Shown here in pieces: positions 63,740 to 64,000 of a DNA stretch of 64,000 nt; positions within the stretch are counted from its first letter, which is position 1, and each line of letters starts with the position of its first letter. Position numbers and translations under genes: made by a program. The stretch lies in assembly GCA_032622095.1 (NCBI GenBank), contig CP136064.1, positions 131,055,605-131,119,604 of the forward strand, in the 5' to 3' direction. This DNA comes from Siphonodentalium dalli. Lineage: Eukaryota > Mollusca > Scaphopoda > Gadilida > Siphonodentaliidae. Below the pieces are notes generated by a model. That model was not told the origin of the DNA. It made no database searches and was given only the letters and a program-made list of their open reading frames with translations.

Positions 63740-64000
63740 GATCAAACAGAGTAAATGCTACTCGAGTAATTCTACAATTGCACAGCGAATTAGTCCAGTT
63801 AGAGTAAATTCTACAATTGCACAGCGAGCTACTCCACCTAGAGTAAATTCTACTGGATTAAATTCTACATTTGCTAGATTTCAACCACTCAACGATAATG
63901 GCCCGCAACCAATTCAATCAGTTCAAGAAGCAGAACATTACCCATTGGTTCAACGATACTCAAAAATTATGAATTTTTCAAACCCATCGAAATTAGCTTT
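63740..64000 (+). pseudogene. Partial Polinton-like ORF running off the window end
   Basis: From about 63755 a frame rich in Asn, Ser, Thr and Arg (repeated RVNSTIAQR) continues to FQPLNDNGPQPIQSVQEAEH and stays open to 64000. Just upstream the repeat unit occurs in another frame, which suggests an indel in the repeated part. No start codon is visible near. It could be the N-terminal part of a structural gene. Partial and uncertain. Confidence 0.35.

Overview
The window looks like nuclear DNA of an aquatic invertebrate animal. It has spliced exons with GT/AG borders, a PP2C-type phosphatase gene, a large load of class I and class II transposable elements, satellites and microsatellites, and Polinton/adintovirus-type genes. 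The species cannot be named from the sequence. Host coding content is very low: two exons of an ILKAP-like PP2C phosphatase (+ strand, 8541-8619 and 14265-14411), one probable first exon on the - strand (19151-19327) and one weaker candidate (54350-54535).

Layout. (1) 1-6740: a decayed Ngaro-type (DIRS-order) tyrosine-recombinase retrotransposon on the - strand (gag, RT-RNase H, tyrosine recombinase, SGNH hydrolase), with a split direct repeat at its 3' side that is interrupted by a 928-bp 8-bp-TSD transposon. (2) 6740-19400: host intronic and intergenic DNA with the phosphatase exons, two hAT-like elements with readable target duplications, a piggyBac-like MITE and minisatellites. (3) 19900-26350: a dispersed repeat with AGCTCAACTT ends whose interior has expanded into a ~163-bp satellite. 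(4) 26550-36240: a 3' LINE remnant, minisatellites and a tandem segmental duplication whose second copy is split by a 2-kb fold-back element with minisatellite ends. (5) 36915-48474: a young head-to-tail array of Penelope-like retroelements (PLE), one 5'-truncated and two full 4619-bp copies, sitting in a (TA)n tract. (6) 49266-54215: fold-back and palindromic repeats. (7) 54670-64000: a Polinton/adintovirus-like block, with two convergent small genes between ~500-bp inverted repeats, a third small gene, a zinc-knuckle pseudogene, a broken protein-primed DNA polymerase B, an F-box-like ORF, an unknown ORF, an intact packaging-type ATPase and the start of further genes running off the end.

Two parts stand out. 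In the Polinton-like block, three unrelated small genes each end 13-20 nt before a perfect or near-perfect histone-mRNA-type 3' stem-loop, followed by a shared downstream element, and each has a shared upstream module. This suggests that a mobile DNA element has adopted replication-dependent, non-polyadenylated 3'-end formation. In the PLE, each full copy carries a TATA box, a minimal hammerhead ribozyme motif, an upstream ORF ending in an SGNH-hydrolase-like domain, and a T TTA AAC slippery heptamer directly before the ORF1 stop. A -1 shift there enters the RT/GIY-YIG frame, which stays open, so the element may express an SGNH-RT-endonuclease fusion by programmed frameshifting and process its tandem transcripts into unit-length RNA.
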